From the NCBI RefSeq assembly GCF_964656455.1, contig NC_135715.1:77761414-77825413 (forward strand): a stretch of 64,000 bases of DNA, written 5' to 3'. A model generated the notes under the pieces. It was not told the origin of the DNA. It worked only from the letters and a program-made list of their open reading frames with translations, and ran no database searches. This DNA is from Halichoerus grypus. Its lineage: Eukaryota; Chordata; Mammalia; Carnivora; Phocidae. Position numbers and translations under genes: made by a program. Positions 1 to 13,096 of this stretch are shown here, one piece after another (within the stretch, counting starts at the first letter, position 1; every line of letters starts with the position of its first letter).

Positions 1-769
1 GGGTATTCTTAATTCTTTGATAAGCACAAAATGTAACAAATATCTTGTGTTTACATTTTATAGAATATCTATCTGGATATGCGAAACTATATTCATAAAA
101 TGGGAAATAGTGTATGGAAAAAATATAAAGGGAAATTACAAATTGCATTTTGGATCTGATAATCTGCTACTCTGTATCGGAAGATGCGTCTAAAAGCAGC
201 TAGTTTATTACTAGCCTTCCCTACCTCACAAAGCAAACGGAAAGATAAATAAGGAAATACCTCCATGAGATTCATTTCGTATGAGAGGCCTTCCCTTATT
301 GATGCAATTATTTCATTTCATTGTACTATTTCCAATTCTTCTGGTTAAAAAATAACTTACATTGTGGCATTTAATTACCATTAGGAGCCATATGCATATG
401 AACCTCTTGTTAGCTACCTGAAAACACACCACAATATAGGTCGTAGTGATCCTGAAATTAGTGTAAGGAATTCATCAATGTCCAATTGTCCTTATAAAAT
501 GAATGACAGGACACATTTTGCCCCCGTTGAGGTCTGACCACTTTAATATCCCATGTCAAGGAGGAAGAGTTTAATCACAAAACTAAAAGACACTTGAAAC
601 TTCCAACAGGGTCTTTGACGACCTCTTGGTTTTTCCCTAGTGGGGAGGCAGAACTAATCATGAATATTCATCATCATCATCACCCACCAGGCCCCAAAAC
701 AACAGGGTGTGTGCGATCTTACAAAACCATCTGACTAGCTTGTCTTTAGAACAGCAAGAAGACTATCAA

Positions 770-960
770 TAAACCACAACAATGACAATCGTAATAGCTT
801 GAACACTTGAGCATTTAGTCTGTGCCAAACGAGAGGCCTTCTTTCACTCAATCCTCAGAACAACTCTCAGCATTACAATATGTTCATCTCCAGCTCACAA
901 ATGGGGACATTGAGGTTTTAAAATGTTAAGTAACTTGCCCCCAAGCAATCAGACATCAAA
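770..960 (-). repeat. MIR SINE, diverged
   Basis: Read on the plus strand this shows the antisense MIR pattern: a size-class phrase near GTGCCA, then ATCCTCAGAACAAC, then an ACAAATGGGGACATTGAGG-like segment and GTTAAGTAACTTGCC. This is the reverse of the MIR core. It is strongly decayed and has no visible target duplication. Confidence 0.7.
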
Positions 961-1369
961 GCCTAAATCCTTATTGATTATGTACATCTTATCACTGTTT
1001 TTACCTTTTTTACATGTGTCCGTGATTTCTGTACCATTTTTATATAGTCATTCCCTTACTAGTGACAAGAAGATGTTACCTAGATCAGACTCCACAGACC
1101 CAGTGAGCAGGACTAGAAGTAGCAGAGAAAATGAAGAGCAGGTAACTTCCTGGGACTGTGCTCTCTCATCATGCCAGATTTGGGAAGATGGGCATCTCCT
1201 ATGTATGTAGACATTTACCCAAACTGTTTATGTGCACAGAGTTAACGTCTATTAAAAGACTTAAGTACTGAAATTATTATTATATACTTTAGAAATGAAA
1301 GTATTAAGATACCTATCTTGTTTCTTTCTCTGGCATCAAAAAGATAGCTGTTAATTCATATGCACTGAC

Positions 1370-1560
1370 CTATTTGATCAACAAACTATTATTGAGTGAC
1401 CATTATAAGCCAAGAAACATGCCATTTGTTAAATATACAAAGATGAATAAAATATAGCCTAAGCCCTATATCCTCAAAGAGCTTACCTAGTGGAAGGAAA
1501 GACAAATAGATAAATATAACAATGTGGTAAAGGCAGTGAGAAGGAGATGCTTAGAGTACT
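1370..1560 (-). repeat. L2 LINE 3' fragment, diverged
   Basis: The order ATTATTGAGTGACC, a GCCAAGAAACATGCC-like segment, a GATGAATAAA-like segment and CAAAGAGCTTACC is the antisense of the L2 3' end. The match is partial, as expected for an ancient element. Confidence 0.6.
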
Positions 1561-2127
1561 GCCACTCAGATTTGGGAAGGGGAGTCAGAGGGGGCCTCCT
1601 GAAAGTGAGACAAGTTTCTGAGGGGCTCTCCCTGTGAAAAGGAACTACCTATGTAGTACCCCAGGTGGAAAAGATTTCATCATCTCACACCACCGTCCGT
1701 ATCTCTGTAGCTCCTTGAAAAACAGGGACCTCAAAAGAACAGCCCAGCCTTTTATGAGGTCACCTCAGTGATCCAAGGGCAAGCAGAACACTTGAACGTG
1801 TGAGTCACAGCATTCCCCCCACACACAGAGAGAACACCAATGTTGTAAGGTCAGAAAGACCTGGCAGCCTGGCAACAAGATCCCCAACGCCCAGATTGGA
1901 ATCCTTAACATTCCTGGTACCATCTTGTCCACAAGAAACTCCATAACCTCCACCAAGTCAACGAACCTCTCTCTGGGCCTGAGCCAAGCCAAGTGCTTTC
2001 AACCATACTCATTCGGGTACGGCCCACTCCCCACGTTATCTGTTTGCATGAGTGTGCAGTACAGAGGGCTGATGCATCCATAGCAACCCAGGAGAAGTCT
2101 TCTGTGTAGAAACATTTCAATGTTTAA

Positions 2128-2206
2128 TGAGCAACAGGAGAGGAAGGGAAAGAAGGAAGGGCAAGGAAGAGAAGAAAGAAGACTGGAAGAGAGGGAGGGA
2201 GAGAAT
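2128..2206 (+). repeat. GA-rich low-complexity tract
   Basis: This is a nearly pure purine run of GGAA, GAAGG and GAGA units. It explains the E/R/G-rich reading frame seen here, which is not a gene. Confidence 0.85.
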
Positions 2207-3326
2207 GGTGGACTTGTGCCTGATGTTAAAACTGTGACCCTCACGTGCGTGCCATGGTGGGCTGTCTCTCCTCTTCAGCAGACACAACCAAGACATCTTC
2301 AATTCAGAAGGGCCACCGACATGGGTAGTGATGGAGTGACAGGGGAAGCACAGGGTCAGTGGCTAGTGGCATTTGGCTCTTCTCTTTCACAGCAGCCAAC
2401 AGTTCCTTTGAGGATGTGCTCGCTGGGCCCAAGGGGGTCTGATGGGGTCTGAGATCATCTCTGGTCCACAAGAGGCCACGACAGTTCCTGGGACTACTTT
2501 AGGAAAATGACCACACCAGACTTAATCCTTGCTCCAGACTTGCTAGGTATTACTGGTCAGCCCAGAGCTCTGTTCAAATGGACCATTAACCCAAAGCTGG
2601 CCCAGGTCCCAAGAGCCCCTCTGCACTGAGCCTCACCTTCCAAGGCCATAATAAGGCCAGCCATGGCAAATGGGAGGACAGGCAGAAGCGGCTCCACTCT
2701 GGCCCATGCTAAACAACCCTCTAGCCTAAAAGCCCCCAACACTTAACAGAGCTGCATTCTTTAGAGAACAAGAATGTATGCAGACTGTGGAGAGAGGCAT
2801 GACATGAAGGTTTCGAAAATAGATTAACCCCCCTCCCTACAGAGCTCCCTGCTCACCCAGAGAATCCCACACCAGGGCTGCCAAATCAATCATCTCAAAG
2901 CCTGGGACAGAGTAAGTCCGAGTCTGTAGCAACCTGAGGAAATCTCAGCGTTTCCTTAGGAAATGACTGACTAAAGGGGAGTTTACAACTCCAATTTTTC
3001 AAGAATCTGAACCAATCCAGAAAATAACACCTTAAATAGGAAGTCTTTCTCTTAGTGAGATATTGAACAGGAAGCCCCAGGTCATGCTTGTCTGGGGTCC
3101 TGATGAAGTCCGGCCTTTTAGAGCCACCACTCCAGGCCAAAAGGCAGACTGCGGAGAAGCACGCCATCTTCCCACAAAGTCAGGTGGTCAATCCACTCGG
3201 GCTTCCTTGTGCCAAGTTAAATAGCGGATCAGGACCAACGCTCACTCTTTTATTATTCTGCAATACCATTTCCTCAATTGATTTTCTGCTCACTTTTTTC
3301 TGTCTAGCAAGTACTTTAAAGAGAAA

Positions 3327-3334
<8 letters not shown>

Positions 3335-3365
<31 letters not shown>

Positions 3366-3368
3366 TAT
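3335..3368 (+). repeat. (AT)n microsatellite
   Basis: An A-run leads into about a dozen AT dinucleotides, then ACAC and ATATATAT. It lies just left of the GC-rich part of intron 1. Confidence 0.9.
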
Positions 3369-3499
3369 GAAATGAAACCTCTCTCTCCCCCAGCCTTCTA
3401 CCCAGAGATACAATTCCTCCTTCCTTTTCTCCATGCTCAACCTTATCTCCACACCACCACCCCCAAAGGAAAAAACAAAGGGCTCTCTCAAGGTCCCAC

Positions 3500-4340
3500 C
3501 TAAGTTGTCACTGCCGCAGCTCCTGCCCCGCCCCCACGTCCCCTGCACTGCCGCTGCTGTGTCACCGCCAAGCTTGCCAGCAGCTGCAGTCACCGGCGGC
3601 TGCATGGGGGTGGCAAAAATCATTTTTCCAGCACGTTTCCTTCTGCCGGTTCATTGCACATAGAAATGCACCTTCTATTTTAATCAAGGTGTAAAGCTAC
3701 CCCCACTACAGCTACTCTTTCCTAGAGAATCGGAAGAGAAACAGAGTGAAGACAAAGTCCCCTGAAGGGAGTCGGGATGAGGAGAGGGAGGCTGCCGATA
3801 AGGGAGGGAGGAGGGCAGAAGGAAAGGCTGCGGGGAGCTAGCAGGAGCGCCAGGTGTGGCGTGCTGCCGCAGCCCCTCAGCCCCTTCCCGGAGCCCGCTG
3901 GCTCCGCGGTCCTCCCCTAGCACTCCGGGCCGGGTCCTAGCGCCCACGAGCCCAGCCCTCCTTCCGGGCGGGGCTGAGAAAGCAAGGGTAGGAGACTCCC
4001 GGCACTCGCACCTCGCTGCAGAGGTTGCTAATATTGGGACCTGCCGCAGCGGTAGCAGCGGGAGACCGCGGCACTGCTGTCACCCCGGGGGCCGCTTCTC
4101 TCTGCAACCGGATGAAAGACTTAAATAACCCTCCTGCCTCACCCTCCTTCCCCACCCCCACTGCGCACAGCCACCCACTCAGCTCCATCCAAAAGAGGGT
4201 GAGTGGCACAGCGGAGCGCCAGGCGCGCCCTTCCCCCGCAGCCAGCTCCCGGCCGACCCCTGAGCTCGCCTGCTCGGCGACCCTTCCCCCCAACCCTGGC
4301 CAGGGCTCTATTCCCCTCCCACCCGCACTGCCCCTACCAA
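3500..4340. promoter_or_regulatory. CpG-rich block in FGF9 intron 1
   Basis: GC content and CpG frequency rise abruptly here, highest at 3840-4110 and 4205-4290 (for example GGCGGGGC, CCGGGCCGGGTCC and GGCGCGCC). Such blocks stay CpG-rich when unmethylated in the germ line, and FGF9 is a developmental gene that often carries several. It may be an internal or alternative promoter or a Polycomb-bound region; this is inferred from composition only. Edges are approximate. Confidence 0.7.
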
Positions 4341-4676
4341 CCCAGCCAACAGTGCCTAGCGAGTCTAAGGAGTAGAGATGTCACTTCCTTGGCGACACCT
4401 TTCTCCAACCTCTAGGATTGGGGGTGGGGTAGAGGGTGACGACGTCTAGTTTTTGTTTTATGATCTCTATTCAGCTGCTGTACCAGCAGTCCTTGTCCGC
4501 TGACCCCAGAACTCGCCTCTCGCGTTCTCTCTACCCTCGTGGTCCCCACAATTCCACCCTTGAATCCTCACTCTCCCCTGTGGCACTTACTGGATTTCTA
4601 ATAACTCGACTGCATTTTGCAAACGTCCTACCCTAAAGGTGACTGCATTAAAGAAGAAGAAGAAGAAGAATCTCAT

Positions 4677-4687
4677 GGGGGGGGGGG
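4677..4687 (+). repeat. (AAG)n and 11-G homopolymer
   Basis: A short AAG repeat at about 4652-4670 is followed by eleven consecutive G at 4677-4687. The G-run is a possible quadruplex element and a likely length-variable site. Confidence 0.85.
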
Positions 4688-4689
4688 AC

Positions 4690-5690
4690 GTGGAGGAACC
4701 CCAGCTGGAACATCCTATAATCTCTCCACGCCGGGGCCCAGTCAGGCTGCGCCGGGGTTCCGAGGTGCTCTCTCAAAGGCAGGGCTCGGCTAATGCACAC
4801 AATGAAGCTGCCCCGGCCTTGCAGCGGTGTACCCCGCCGCGCTCCCCCACCCACCCCCCGGCCCAGAGGCCGGGGCCCAAGCCTGGGGGCTGAAACGCAG
4901 GCCCGCGGGCCGCCAGCCCTGCTCCCTGAACGCAGTTAACAATAGCTCACCGCCCCCTCCGCCCGCCTCCGCGGCCCTTTGTCCCCCCCCCCCCACTACC
5001 CCTTCCCCTGTGGCTCCGGCCTTGTCGGCCGGGGCCCCCGACCCACCTCCCGGGCACAGCGGAGCCACCGACTCTCCGAGACCTGGCTGCGTGCTTCAGA
5101 TGAGGGAGATGGGTCCGAGATGGCACGGGGGAGGTCAGGGGTACGACCTCCAGCCAGTCCTCCGTCCCCGCCACCAACTCTCCCGCCGCGGTGCGCGCCT
5201 CCGGCGGTTCCCACACCGCAAACGACCGCGCTGCCGGGGGCGGCGGGCTGTCAGCCCCGCTGGACCCACGCTCACACACAAAGAGAAAGCGAAGGGACTA
5301 AACTTGGGCAAAAAAAAAATCTCATTCCCTAAACACGACCAGAAGTGTGTCAGCCCCTGCCCGTCGCCCCCGGACACAAGGAGTCCCTGCAGCACCGAAG
5401 GGCGCGCTCCAGCCTGGTAGAAAGGGGGACGGAAACGGAGCGTGTTTAGGACCGCGCGGAGCTGGCCCGGCGGCCGCCGAGTGCGCCGGGGGGCCCGGGC
5501 TGCAGACTCGGCACCTGCCGGCTGGGAGCGCGGGAGGACTGGGGCTCCCCCCGCCCAGCGCACCTAGGCCGCCCGCCCACGCCACTAGCCACCAGCCTGC
5601 GCGGTGCAAACGTCCAGTGGGTGCCCGCTGCGGCCCGGCACACACTCGGCTCTCCCACCCACGGCCGCCCACTGCCTGTTGTTCGGGCAC
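4690..5690. promoter_or_regulatory. Strong CpG island in FGF9 intron 1
   Basis: About 1 kb is very GC-rich with frequent CpG, including CGCGGGCCGCC, CCGCCGCGG, GGCGGCCGCCGAG and a 12-C run at 4983-4994. Long reading frames on both strands (up to about 197 codons) are rich in P, A, G and R, as expected by chance where stop codons are rare, and show no protein family. Whether a separate transcript starts here cannot be told from sequence alone. Confidence 0.8.
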
Positions 5691-5858
5691 TGAACGCTAG
5701 GCACTGTAGCAGCTCTTAAAGCGGCCAGATAGAACAGCACTTCTAGTAAAGTTTAGTCTTCGCTTTGCAACAACCAGAGCTGAGTTTATTTCGGTGGGGG
5801 CGGGGGGGGTGCAGTTATATTTCAACTGAATAATTGCAAAGCAGAGAGCTACAGCTTT

Positions 5859-5902
5859 GCCTTTTCTTTCTTTTCCTTTTTTTTTTTTTTTTTTTCTTTT
5901 TT
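5859..5902 (+). repeat. Polypyrimidine/T tract
   Basis: A CTTTTC-type pyrimidine run contains a long T homopolymer. It is the reverse complement of an A-rich run in FGF9 orientation. No SINE body is attached to it. Confidence 0.85.
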
Positions 5903-7052
5903 GAGCAGGGAGGGGAGACTGCCAGAAATTTACACTAGTAGGTTCAGCCTGGGGCTTGGGATCGGCCGTGAGCAAAGGGAGAAAATCCTGGGCCTCGTGT
6001 ATCTGGGACCATCCCCATCCCAGGCCTGAATCTTCCTCACCTTCTGGCATCATCTACAGCCCCACGAGCCTAAACAGATAGTTTAGGCTGTGTTCAACAT
6101 CTGGCATTAAAGCATGAGGAAGAAAAATCACCACAGGACTTTGTTTTTTACGACCTAGTTTAAGTGTTGTCAGGTGGGTTCACTGAGAAGTTAACTCCTT
6201 CCAACAGTCTGGTTGTCCAACTGGCGCTTTCTTTTTAGTAAGTAAGGAAAACACCCGAGAGTCCCTCCATCGGTATTGTGCTCGCTGACACTGCGCTGCT
6301 GGGCTCAGGGTAGCCCCGCAGGCACGTGTGTGCAGGCTTTAAAGTGAGCAGAGTCACCAGCACTCGGGTCTGCAGCCCTCAATGCTGAGTCACAAGTACC
6401 CTCCTTGGGAAATGAAATCCTCGGAATGCCCTTTTAAAATTAGCTCGCAGCTTTTGCACGCGCGCGCACACTCACACCAGAGAGCCACCCAGGAAACCCA
6501 CACAGGGCTGCACACTATAGAAATATGGAGCATAGGTAATAACTTGATAGCTGCAAGGACAAACGTCCCTGGTGAGCGTTCTGCCCCTTCCCGTCATTTT
6601 CCCCCAGCGCCTCTGCCTATGCTGCTCTCGGAGTCTAAAATATGACTTTAGTCCTCCCAATAGAACAATCAGTCAGCAACCTTCGCGTACGGGGTTTTCA
6701 GACCCTCGCGGTGGGAATAAACAATACGCTTAATTTACAATTCAAGCAGTATACTTATCAGAAGAAAAAGAGAAGGAGCAAAAACTTCATTGGGGCACAA
6801 GATGATAACCACTGCTTTCAGCAAAAGGCATTTTCAAGTTCTCAGTAGTTAATGATTAAAGCTTTAAACTCGTGGAATCAGTCCATTCAAAAGAAACTTC
6901 CTAAACCCGATCTTCCCGAGTATCTGATGCAAAAGAACTACAGACTTTTGTTATATTTATAAATCATGCCCTCTTTTCAAAAAAAAAGTCGGGGGGTTGC
7001 CTTTCAATGTAGACTTGCATCAGTGCCAGCGGCAGATCTGCAATTCCAGAGG

Positions 7053-7109
7053 CTTTTTCTTTTTTCTTTCTTTTCTTTTTTTTTTTCTTTTCTTTTTTTT
7101 TTTTTTTTT
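7053..7109 (+). repeat. T-rich tract just inside intron 1
   Basis: A T and CTTT run of nearly 60 bases starts about 120 bases inside the FGF9 donor. In the sense direction it is A-rich. I see no attached element. Confidence 0.85.
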
Positions 7110-7199
7110 AGCTGGCAAGACAGAGACAGAGGGACAGATCCTTTCCCGCATCCCCCGCCCGGCCACCACCTTCTTGGTAGTTATAACCCGAACATGTCA

Positions 7200-8450
<1,251 letters not shown>

Positions 8451-8678
8451 CTGCCGCAGGCCCGGCGCTGCGTGCCAGAGCGCGAGACTTCCTAGGGGAC
8501 AGCCGACGTACGCTTGCATTACAAAGAAAGATGCATGGAGAGAGGCAGGAGGCAGAAACCCTGAGTGTCCTGCAGAATTGAATCTGATAACCTAAAGTCT
8601 TGCTCGATACATTGATGGAGGTTCAGACTACAATTGGGAAACTAGTTTTCACATGGACTCTGTAATGTTGCATTGCAT

Positions 8679-8685
8679 TATAAAA
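8679..8685 (+). promoter_or_regulatory. TATAAAA motif on the plus strand
   Basis: TATAAAATAAAA is a good TATA match pointing away from FGF9, between two CpG-rich blocks. It could serve a divergent transcript starting near 8710. There is no other support for such a transcript, and A/T runs give this motif by chance. Confidence 0.25.
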
Positions 8686-8833
8686 TAAAACTTGGTTGAA
8701 AGAGTTGGAGGGAAGTGGCCTTGATTCAGTGAGCTTGAATGGATATGGCAGTTTCTCTTTCATTCTTCTGCCAGACACACACAGAAAGAAGCGCAAACCG
8801 TATTTCAGGTAAGCCGGATGGATGTGAACCTAG

Positions 8834-8834
8834 C

Positions 8835-8884
<50 letters not shown>

Positions 8885-8948
8885 AGAGAGAGATACAGAG
8901 AGGGAGACACACACACACAGGACACACACACACACACACACGCAAACA
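8834..8948 (+). repeat. Compound microsatellite (GT)n(GA)n(CA)n
   Basis: A (GT) run of about 12 units passes directly into a (GA) run of about 13 units, then an interrupted GA-rich part and two (CA) runs. The GT and CA arms are complementary, so the strand can fold back around the GA segment. It lies a few hundred bases upstream of the probable FGF9 promoter and is likely polymorphic. It also explains the C/V- and H/T-rich reading frames here. Confidence 0.95.
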
Positions 8949-8989
8949 CAGAGGCAGATGTGGCCACCGGTTTTGTTCCGGGCTTCCTG

Positions 8990-9660
8990 ATGGCATCGGT
9001 TGGGGCTATGTTTAGGTCCAGCCCCGCCGCCTGGGTCCGGGCCGCCGCGGTGCAGTCGGCAGGGGGGGCGCCAGAGAACCGCCACTGTCCCCGAGTTCGA
9101 CTAGCGCGCGCATCTTTGGAGAGTCGGGGTGGAGAAGAGCGCGCCAGTGGGCTCCCTCTTTCCCCCAAGCACGCTAATTAGGGGGAGCTGTGCCACCCCT
9201 CGCTGTTTCAGCCTGTTTCGCTGTTGGGAAAGCGAAAGAGGAGTTCCAGTGTCTCCCCCCCACCACAGTCTGAAGCCCGCCGCAGAGCCGGGAGAGCTGG
9301 CGCGAGGCGCGTGGGGGGCGCCCTGGGGCCCGCAGCCGCTCCTTCCTGCTCTGCCTCGCGGGGCCGCCAGTGGAAGCCCGAGCTCCAGAGCCCAGGCTCG
9401 GCTTTCTGCTCGCGGCCGGCTGCCTTCGCGCACAGCCACAGGCCGGGACAAAGAAATCCGCGACCCCGGGCCTCTAGGGGCCCTGCCGGGCCAGGCCGGC
9501 CCGAGAGCCCAGCGGCGGCGCGCTCTGTGTCCGGGACACCCTGCAGGCGCCCGGATCCCCTGCGCGGCGCCCGCACAGCCCCCGGTCCCCGGCACCCACG
9601 CGCGCACACATTCGCCCCGCAGCCCGCCCGCGGGTCGCTCTCTCTCCCCGGCTCCTCTTT
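8990..9660. promoter_or_regulatory. CpG island upstream of FGF9
   Basis: GC-rich and CpG-dense sequence includes GGGCCGCCGCGG, CTAGCGCGCGC, GCGCGAGGCGCG and GGCGGCGCGC. The overlapping 160-190 codon frames on both strands are A/P/R/G-rich with no known domain. It may be a distal part of the FGF9 promoter domain, an alternative first exon or a divergent promoter; sequence alone cannot tell. Confidence 0.75.
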
Positions 9661-9719
9661 GTTCACATTGTCTTCGAAATGGCCCGACTCTCGGGCCAAA
9701 ATGGTGAAAGTTGCCGAGA

Positions 9720-11030
9720 CTTGAGCACAGCTCCAGACTGCAGGACAGGCGAGTGCGAAGCGAAGTCGAAGCAGAGACTGGATCCCTGCGGTGGGAAAGG
9801 GACTCAGCCTTTTGGGGGGTAGGGGGGGACCCGCCTCAGTAGTCAGCTAAAGGCTGGAGGTGAAGAACTGGGGCTGGCCCTATTCAGGACTGAAGGGTTT
9901 CGCCCGAAGACGACAGGGAGTCATGAATTTGCAGATTTCTCGGGCGCAGGAGGTGCCGGCGACCTGGAGCGACCTTCCCCTGCCCCCAGGGTGGAAAGCG
10001 TGCTTGGGCCCCAGCAAAGAGGAAGGAGAGGGGCGAGGTGGTCCTCCCTTCTTGCCATTCCCACACCCCTTTGCCGCAGTCCCAGGTCATTGGGTGTCCG
10101 CGGGGCTGACTCCGTGCGTCGTGCTTACGTGTTTATGAAGCACCAGAGCCCTGCCCCGTGGTATTTACAGCAGTCACATCGACGGTGGGCTTTAACGTTA
10201 ACTGCTCAGTGGCAGATACAAGAAGCCGGGGAGGAAGTGTCACTTCTCATAAACCACCTGAGTAGCTGGCATTAATCACGGAGGCAGCCAGCAGCTCTGG
10301 GTTAAGCAGGGGCGTTCCTGGACCACTCCGGTACAGTGTGCCGGGTGGGTTACTTTTTTATAAAACCTGATAAAGAGAGACAGGCGGACGGGGAGAGATG
10401 GAGAGAGGGAGACGCCTGATAAGGGAAGACATGAGCAGCACGTGGACATTTCCACTGAAGACAGGACTGGGACAATTTCCACCAGCTGTCTCCAACCACA
10501 TTCTTTCGGTCTGAATTTAGATTGTGAGCCAATGAGCAAAGACCATTTCCGCTTCCGAATCCTGCAGCCTCGTGACTGTCACTTTAAAAAGGATGCAGCA
10601 GTGGGAGAGAGGGCTAAGAAGCTGATACCGCACTTTCCCAGTTAGAAGCAGCCTGCCTGCTCAAGCACCTCTTTTCTACTGCAGTGAATTTAATCCATAT
10701 TTCATCCGCATCCCTAACTCTACCTGCAGGAAGCTTTTGCTGCTTCCTTGCCCCCTGAACTTGCCCGGCAGGTTTCTGTCCCTTCTTCCGTTTGGTCCTG
10801 TTTTCCTATTACAATAGTGCAAACACTAGCTCCTTTCTTTCATTGATCACATCCCATTTTCTCCAGAACTCACTCCACTGGCTCTGTCTGGCTGACTTCC
10901 TCAAGATTCCCTTCCAGCGCTGCCATGATCATAAGCTCCTATGTCCACGCCTGTATGCATGTTTTACAAGTGTTCTTCAATTAGTACATAGATGTTAAGC
11001 TCCAAGAGGAATGAGGCCTTGCTTTCTAGA
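9720..11030. other. Upstream flank, no gene seen
   Basis: Composition falls from GC-rich to average. I see no repeat I can name with confidence up to about 10640. From 10640 to 11010, T/C-rich sequence ending near TAGATGTTAAGCTCCAAGAGG looks like a very old L2 3' end in plus orientation, but the match is weak. Confidence 0.4.
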
Positions 11031-11034
11031 CACG

Positions 11035-11155
11035 TGGTATAATTGGCTTAATAACACCTGCCTTGGAAGATTGTTGTTAGGAATAAAAGGAAAAATGCAC
11101 ATAAAACAGGCAGCACACAATAGACACTTAAGACATAGTAGCCCTTATTATGCTG
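11035..11155 (+). repeat. MIR SINE fragment
   Basis: TAATAACACCTGCCTTGGAAG, GATTGTTGTTAGGAATAAA and AGCACACAATAGACACTTAA match in order the 3' half of MIR (TACCTACCTCATAGGGTTGTTGTGAGGATTAAA and what follows). The copy is moderately diverged. Confidence 0.7.
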
Positions 11156-11904
11156 GTCCTAATGTAGTTCCCCCTAGAATTCTGCCCATGAAATATTCAG
11201 CAAATACTATTACTGATTTCAACCCCAATACTCTCTCAGGCTCGCTCTTCTTAAAATATTATAATCCCTCTGGTTTTCTCTTCTTCCAGTTTGTCATCTG
11301 TCTTTTCTGCTGATAGTTTAGTGCTTAGACCCAGATAGGAATCATGATGAGGTAAATGAAGAGAGGTATGAAGAGAAATGAGCACTAGAATAGGGATCAG
11401 CAGATCTGGAACTGGCTTCTCCAACCCTCCCCACACCACCACCATCTACTCCCTGTGTTTACCGATACCCCCTTCACGGGCCCAGGGTGAGTTGCTGTAA
11501 ATATGGGTTTATGATACATGTATGTAAAAATGGCCTGTAAGCTATGAAGTCCCTACACATTTAAGATGACCACTGGACAGAAGTGCTCTGTCCACCTCTA
11601 CTGCTTTGTGCATTAACATGTGTCTCCTCCTTTGATTTCCTTGGACCCCCCAAACGCACATCACTAAGGAATACTTTCATTCCTTTCCTACAACAATAAA
11701 GGTATAACTGGGCCTCCACCCTTCCATCTCCATTTCCCCCATTCTCCTCACCTCACTCTACAGCCCTTTGGTTTGGGAACTGTGATGAGTGTGGAGTGGA
11801 GAAGAGTGTTTGGGAAGGTTGAAGTCTGTTCCTAGTCTGATCCCCATTGACTACATACAAGCTTCAGTGGTTAAGAATTCTGGTAAGAGGACAGAACTAT
11901 TGTA
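11156..11904. other. Non-coding interval, nothing recognised
   Basis: This is AT-rich to average sequence without a repeat or gene I can support. The C/T-rich stretch at about 11700-11765 is low complexity. Confidence 0.5.
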
Positions 11905-12350
11905 GTCAACATTTATTGACTGCTTTGCTATGTTCCAGACACTCTACTAAGTGCTTTTGTGCCTTATCTTTTTAATTTTCAAAACTGCCTTATGAAATCA
12001 GCACTATTATTATCCCATTTTACACATAGGAAAACCGACTTATAAAGATTAAGTAAGGGGCGCCTGGGTGGCTCAGTTGGTTAAGTGTCCAACTCTTGAT
12101 TTCAGCTCAGGTCATGATCTCAGAGTTGTGAAATCGAACCCCGAGTCAGGCTTCATGCTGAGAGTGGAACTGCTTAAGATTCTCTCTTTCCCCTTCCCCC
12201 TGACACTCACTCACTCTCTCTCTCTCCCTCCCCCTCTTAAAAAAAAAAAAAAAAAAGATTAAGTAACATGCCTATTGCTACAGTGTCAATAAATGATGGA
12301 AGCAAGTTCGTAGACTTCAGACCCCCATTATGCACACTGCCTTCTATTAT
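11905..12350 (-). repeat. MIR SINE split by a Can-SINE
   Basis: The antisense MIR pattern runs from CATTTATTGACTGCTTTG through CCAGACACTCTACTAAGTGC to ATTATTATCCCATTTTACAC. It resumes after the Can-SINE as GATTAAGTAACATGCC. The join is exact once the younger SINE and one copy of its duplication are removed, so the MIR is older. Confidence 0.85.
12057..12253 (+). mobile_element. Can-SINE (tRNA-derived SINE)
   Basis: It starts GGGGCGCCTGGGTGGCTCAG, has the B-box-like region near GAAATCGAACCCC, a CT-rich middle and an A-tail. A perfect 13-bp target duplication AAAGATTAAGTAA flanks it (12044-12056 and 12254-12266). It sits inside a MIR. Confidence 0.97.
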
Positions 12351-12916
12351 AATAGGCATATACTTCTAAATTTTTATAAATGGCATGTTTCCATAAAATA
12401 AATATATAGAAGTAAATAGCTTCTATACATGTATGAACAACCAGTTAAAACACATAATGAAGGAATAAAAACCCTCATTACAATAGGGGTGGGGGGAAGA
12501 AAGATAAATTCCTAGGAATACAATTAACAAAAATGTGCAAGATCTAGATGAAGAAATATATTTAAAGCTCTCTAGGAACACAAAAGAAGACTTGAACAAA
12601 TAGAAAGGTATACAGTGTTCTTAGATTTAAAAAAAACTCAATTTCATAAATATATAATCATTCCTAAATTAATCTAAAAACTTGCCCCTGATGCTAAAGT
12701 TAATATAGAAAATTAAAGTTGACAAAAAGAATGTTTGAAATTGACAAGAAAAATAGGAAAGTAACTAGCTATACAATATTTTTAAATATTTTAAAGCTGT
12801 AATACTCAAAACAAAGTAGTGTTATATGAATTATTCATATTAGCATATGAATAAGGAGATAAGCAATAACACAGAATAGAAGTCACAGAAATAGACCTAA
12901 ATTCATAATATAATTT

Positions 12917-13096
12917 TTTTTAAGATTTTATTTATTTGACAGAGAGAGACACAGCAAGAGAGGGGACACAAGCAGGGGCAGAGGTAGAGGGAGAACCGGA
13001 CTCCCCGCTAAGCAAGGAGCCGGATGTGGGACTCGATCCCAGGGTCATGACCTGAGCTGAAGGCAGACGCTTAATGACTGAGCCACCCAGGCGCCC
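12917..13096 (-). mobile_element. Can-SINE, reverse orientation
   Basis: It begins with T-rich AAGATTTTATTTATTT and ends GAGCCACCCAGGCGCCC, the reverse complement of the Can-SINE head. A perfect 14-bp duplication TCATAATATAATTT flanks it (12903-12916 and 13097-13110). It is inserted in the old L1. Confidence 0.97.

Noticed and set aside
4827..5700. Long open frames on both strands in the intronic CpG island
   Set aside because: They overlap one another in several frames and consist mostly of P, A, G, R and S, as expected where stop codons are rare in GC-rich DNA. No domain or family is recognisable.
8726..9168. Frames rich in CVCV, HTHT and SLSL repeats
   Set aside because: They are direct translations of the GT/GA/CA microsatellite.
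9101..9724. 160-190 codon frames on both strands of the upstream CpG island
   Set aside because: Same reasoning: GC-driven open frames with no family resemblance and no splice or start support.
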